Origin: Solea solea | Lineage: Eukaryota; Chordata; Actinopteri; Pleuronectiformes; Soleidae | Reading direction: 5' to 3' | NCBI RefSeq assembly: GCF_958295425.1 | Contig: NC_081136.1 | Coordinates: forward strand, 29,006,077 to 29,070,076 | Length of the DNA: 64,000 nt | Part shown: positions 55,530-61,500 of the stretch, one piece after another | Position numbering within the stretch: the stretch's first letter is position 1 | Layout of the letters: every line of letters starts with the position of its first letter | Program-made: the position numbers and the translations under genes | Notes under the pieces: generated by a model | Told to the model about the DNA's origin: nothing | Seen by the model: the letters and a program-made list of their open reading frames with translations, nothing else | Databases searched by the model: none

Positions 55530-58500
55530 CCCTCGTTCACAGAGCTCCATGGACTCTCCCAACCTGGAGTTTGAGTATGGAGACACAGACACTCTCACCG
55601 CTGAGCTTTCAGGTAAGAATGAACACCTACCATCCTATTTTAATGTGCTCAGCTCCATTTGTAAACAAGCTGCCACTAGCTTTTAATCATTTCTGTGTAA
55701 AGTCTTGACTGGATGGATGTCATGTCCTGGGTTAGCGGCACCATGACAGTACCAACACTCGTATGCAGCTGCAACTAACGATTATTTTCATTATCGATTA
55801 ATCTGTCGATTTATTTTGTCGATTAATCAATTAATCTTGTAATGTTGATCGGTGTTCGTCAAACCTGGAAATGGTGATGTTCTCAAATGTCTTGTTTTGT
55901 CCACAAAACGATTAACTTTTAGTGATTTCTTTGTTATCCAGAGCAAAGAAATGAAGAAAATACTCACATTTAAGAAGCTTAAACAATCGGAAGTCTTGTT
56001 TAAATCATGAAAAAAGATTCTAAGATACGATACATGTTGCATGGTCCACGATACCAATAATATCACAATGATACAATGATTCTGTGATACAGTCATATAG
56101 CGATACGTCACCATATCTGTGTAACTCAGGGGTGTCAGACTAATTTTAGTTCAGGGGTCACATACACAGTAAACCAGTAAAATAATTGCATAATAACTAA
56201 CAAGATCTCCACATTTTCCCCTTGTTTTACATTTAATGAAGTATCTTTTTACAAAAACGTATTGTGAGCAACCTGAAATTCCCTGCAATTTCAATAATAG
56301 TGTGCAAAATTTGACCCTTTTGACACTCCTGCTCTAACTGAAGAAAAAAAAAACATCCATTAAAAGTTAAAAGTTTTTCTATTTATTCACAACATAGTGA
56401 ATAACATAGTGAACAACGGGAATGAAGCATCTATTAACGTAGCTTTCTCCACCATGATCCCGCTGTAAACTCCCTCAGACGTCAAGTAGCGACTCCCGGT
56501 GAGTGAAACTGAAACTGTTTACTTATGAGGGCCTTCATTTATTAATTAAAATATCAGTATTTACCCTGGCGCATCGATTATCATATTGCATGAGAAAGGA
56601 AGGCAACTGTATATCACCAAATCTACATTTTCTCCCCTACTTACCTCAAAATACGAACATAATTTACTAAAATGTACGTTTTGAATCAAGCTCATTTTCA
56701 CATAGACTTCCATTTGAACATTTTAAAAATGTGTCCTTTGGGAACAATGACGACATTGTTGTTTTTTTGTTTTTATCTGACCACTCACTTCGTGCAACTC
56801 TCCAATTGTTTTTCATAAAACGCTCAAAAGGCCGAGAACAAAACGTTCCGGGCTTGACATGTTTTTCAGACACGCAGGACACGTTGAATGACTAATGTTG
56901 TGAGTAATCGTAAACACTGTGATTATGAATTCAGAACCCCCCCCTGGTGACTCCAGCGTCTGCGTGTTGGGTAACATGTCCTGTGACTTGCAGCCTGGGG
57001 TTCATAAATGCCAAGAGATGCATAAATAAATAAATGACAGAAGGGCACAAGTGTGAGGCTTCTTTCTTTCTTTTCTTTTTTTTTTAAATTTAGTTCAGAG
57101 GCAACAGATGTGCAGAGAGAAAACAGTAAATAACGAATGTCTCTCTGGGAGATTTGCCAAGTGCTGGCAAACACAGACGGACTTTGCAGTGACCGCTCAT
57201 GTGAATCGTGGAATGGCGGTGGAGAATTTGTGTTGGTTTTTACATGGAAATACTCTTTACCTCCTAAAATTTCAATTCTTTTAAACCTTCTCCTAACTAT
57301 TCAGTTCTCTAGCTTCGTTTTTTGATTCTGCATTTATGTAAATCTGTAAAATAAATAGTGAAAAGCACTCGCAAAAGTGTGTGACAAAAGAAGTGCCTGC
57401 CTGCAGATATCTCCAGTTGCAGTTGTCGTAGTCACGCAGGACTTGTTCTAGTCTTTCCTGTTCTGTCATTTTTGTGGTCGGGAGTTATTTATTTTTCATT
57501 TAACTGATCGTAGAAAGATAAAACTACCAAGAGAGGACAAAGCAGATTATTGTAATTAACTGTAAAAGCAACATAAGACAGACAAGAACTCTTTCTTATT
57601 TCTGTTTGCTTTAAAAAAGGGGTTTTTCCTTCTGGTTCTTCTTGTTGTTTTTTGGCATTTTGCATCTCTAATGTAACCTGTGACCTCCTTCCCTTTCTTT
57701 AAAGGAGGCAATAATGTTCCATTACCAGAGAAAAGGAGACATTTAAATGATTTCCAATGATTAACCAGAAAAACATTATTTTGATTGTTTTTTCAATTGA
57801 CCATCACACGTAATCAGCTGTAATTGTGTTTCCTGTTTCTAATTTGTCTCATATAGAGCTCTACAGTTACACAGAGGAGCCGGAGTTTGCCCTCAACAGA
57901 GACTACTTTGAAGAGGACTTCAGGAGTCATGGTACTGTCTTTGTGTGTCTGTGTGTTCCTGCCCTCTCTGTAAACACAAAATGGTGACTCTCTCTGTGTC
58001 TGACACACACACACAAACACACACACGCTCTGCACGGCTGCACCTTATCAAACACTGAGAAGTCCACAGTCGTGACTCTTTATCTCAGGAACCTTGACAG
58101 CTCCTCCACCAGCGTGACCTCTGCCGACTGACACAACAGGACTGCGTCTCTTTGTGCGGCTCTGTGGTTACTGGCTCCGGTTTGCCGCCTGATAACAGAG
58201 AGGCTTAAGTGAAACGATGAAGGTTAACCGAACAAAATGTTCCCGTACAAGAATGTGTTTTTTACTAGAATGATAGAATAACGAAAGTACATAGTGAAAT
58301 AACAACATTACAAACGGGACTAAATCGTACAATGTGAAAGTGCAACTTTGCTCTTTGGTGTTTTTATTTTAAGCCGATTGATGTGTCACCACACATCAAA
58401 AGCTCTGCTCTTTTTATCTGTTCAAAAGAAAAAACTCTGCTCAGGTACAGATTCATTTTTTCCAAGAACAAAGCTGCTTTTCCAACACGTGCTTTATCAT

Positions 58501-61500
58501 TCATATAATTCATAAAATAAAGTACACTGTTTCTTTATGGGATTGTTGGGCAATACGGCTTATAAATAATACTTTGATATTTTTAGGCGATGTCCAGAAA
58601 TATGGAATATATCTCAGTGTAACCTGATAGCTGGACACAGGCTGTTCCTCTGAGCTCAGGGAACTTTTTTTTATTTTTAGAGCTTTGTGCCTCTCACAGG
58701 ATAGTGATGATATCTTGTTTGCTTTAGTTTTAGATGATATCTGCTTGTGTGTTTCTTGGGCTTTTAAATGTTTAGTAATGCATATTTACAAGTGTCAGAA
58801 ACAAGAAAAATAGCCAAATAGATAAACATTTGACAATAAATAATCAAATAGAGTTTTAATAATATGATGTTATGTCTATTTCATGTACTTTTAATCAATA
58901 ATAATATAATAAGCATCCTAATATTTTACTAAATGCCTCTACAACAGCCTTTAAAACAGGAAAAGACATCACAGATGTCATATCGTGATACAAAATCAAA
59001 GACAGTGTCTTGTCTCATGTCATGATATTGATATAATATAGATTAGAATATGAAATCCTAGTGATGCAACACGATCATAATTTTATTGTTTTTAAAGTTT
59101 AGAATTGTTTTCTTCTAACAAATTATTTATTCTCATTCCATGCTAAATGTTTCAGTAAAGTCCGGTTCTCAGCGATGTCCTCCATTATCAGACATCTCCT
59201 CTCCAAACTGAGTGGCCATGAATACCAGGATTAGCCTGAAGCTGCAGCTGCTGTTTTACAGAGATAGAGCACAGAGCTGCTTCTTTGCATTACAGGCTTT
59301 TCATTAGTGTGTCCATGTTTATGTGTGTGTGTGTGTGTGTGTGTGTTCAGTGAGTTGTCAAGCAGTTGGTCTTCCTGATTGACTCACGCTCTCTCTGTGA
59401 GTGCGAGCTGTACGGCGTACATCACGGTCGGACCACTGACAGTTTTCCCGTTAATGTTTGTCAGGGCTGTCTGTAAAGCAGGCGCTCGCATAAATTACAC
59501 TGATTACCGTCACAACACCTCTAAATAAAGATCCGGGGAAGGTGAATGTCTGTCTGTTTGTGTGTGCACGATCACTGCTCCACTGATCCTGATCCTGTCC
59601 TGGTCATGACACTTGAGCCTGTTAATGTCCACCTGATCCAATTCTCTGCATTCCATTTAGTTGTATGATTGTTTTTATTTTGTCGTAGCATGGCCTGTTA
59701 GTGGATGTTTGTGTATGTGCTGATAATTGACCTATTTTCCCTCTTTTGTGTGTGTCTTTACCTCTGTTTTAGCCGACGTTGAGCCGCACAACTCAAAAAA
59801 AAAAAAAGGTTGCAGCACAAAGAAATCTGCGACTTTATTTTCTCGTACATTTGCCACTTTTAATCTCATAAATCTGCGACTTTATTTTCTCGTACATTTG
59901 CCACTTTTAATCTCATAAATCTGCGACTTTATTTTCTCGTACACTTGCCACTTTTAATCTCATAAATCTGTAACTTTATTTTTGCTCCTGGATTTGCCGC
60001 TTTAAATCTCATAAATCTGCGACTTTATTTTCTCGTACATTTGCCACTTTTAATCTCATAAATCTGCGACTTTATTTTCTCGTACACTTGCCACTTTTAA
60101 TCTCATAAATCTGTAACTTTATTTTTGCTCCTGGATTTGCCACTTTAAATCTCATAAATCTGCGACTTTATTTTCTCGTAAATTTGCCACTTTTAATCTC
60201 ATAAATCTGCGACTTTATTTTCTTGTAGATTCGCCTCTTTTAATCTCATAAATCTGCTACTTTATTTTCTTGTAGATTTGCCACTTTAAATCTCATAAAT
60301 CTGCGACTATTGTCTCAAAATACCCCCTCCCCTGGGTCTGTAATTAATTTATTATTTTTTTTCCATACTTGGCATACTTGTTCCTCAGTTTTCTAAAGGT
60401 TTTTGTCACTCACTGTTTATTAAATAAATATATGATTTAAGGTTTTTAAAGTAGGTTGTGATATTCTAGTGTTTGGGAACAGCCGCTCTAGTTTATTCGT
60501 GTCTCTGTCAGTACTGACTCTGGTGCTCTTCTGTATCCCACGACTACTAAAGCTGATGCAGTCAGCCAGAACATAATGTGAAAGCTAATGATAGAAACAT
60601 CAAAGCAGGATTTTAATCTTTCAGTTAAACGTACTTTACTCCCTGTAACTGAGTGTAGCCATAGTGGGAAAAAAATACACGTTTCTTGGATATACAACAC
60701 AGCGTAAACTCTGGATCATTTTGAGTGTAGGTGCACAAAGAGTGAGTGGTGACCCTGAAGACTGTGTTCTCTCTGCAGCTCGAGGCAGGAGGTGGATCGA
60801 GTTGTCGCTGGAGGAACAGAGGGCGTATGTGATGAGGCTGCTGGATGCATTGGAGGTGACGGACCGAGACAGAAGGCTAAAGGTGGCCAGGGCCATTCTG
60901 TACCTGGCTCAGGGTATGAAGACTTCACACACACACAGACACACATGCACAACAGCCAGCAACACAAAGAATAACACAACAGCGGCTCGGTTTGATTTTA
61001 GGGTCGTGTACGAGCCATGAGGGTGAGCGCGCCTGAATAAAGCCAGTACTAAATTGAATTCCGCCCTTAGTCAATTTCATTATCTTCACCTGTGACATGG
61101 AGAAAATTCAATTCATGAAAAAGATCCATGCACCGTGTGACTTCATGTGAGATATTTCTGCACTCCACTGAAATCTGTATTTTTAGTCAAGGTAATGAAC
61201 TGCTTCATTCCGGTGCAAACATCTAATGATACACCAGAGTGAAGAAGAAAATATTTAACCCTTGTTTTTAGAGTTTATTTCGGGTCTGTCCCTAAAAATC
61301 ATGGTTACTAATTAGCTGGGCTTTGAGCCATAAAACAACAATTTCCCATCAACACCATGCTACTTACTCACATCATCAAACTAGGTATTTTAAATGACAG
61401 CTCTGAACTACAAAGTATTTGCTTTTATCTATGTTTACAATTACATTTTTATTATAAATTGTGAATACATTTCTATTAACTGATGTGATGTGCTTGTAAA

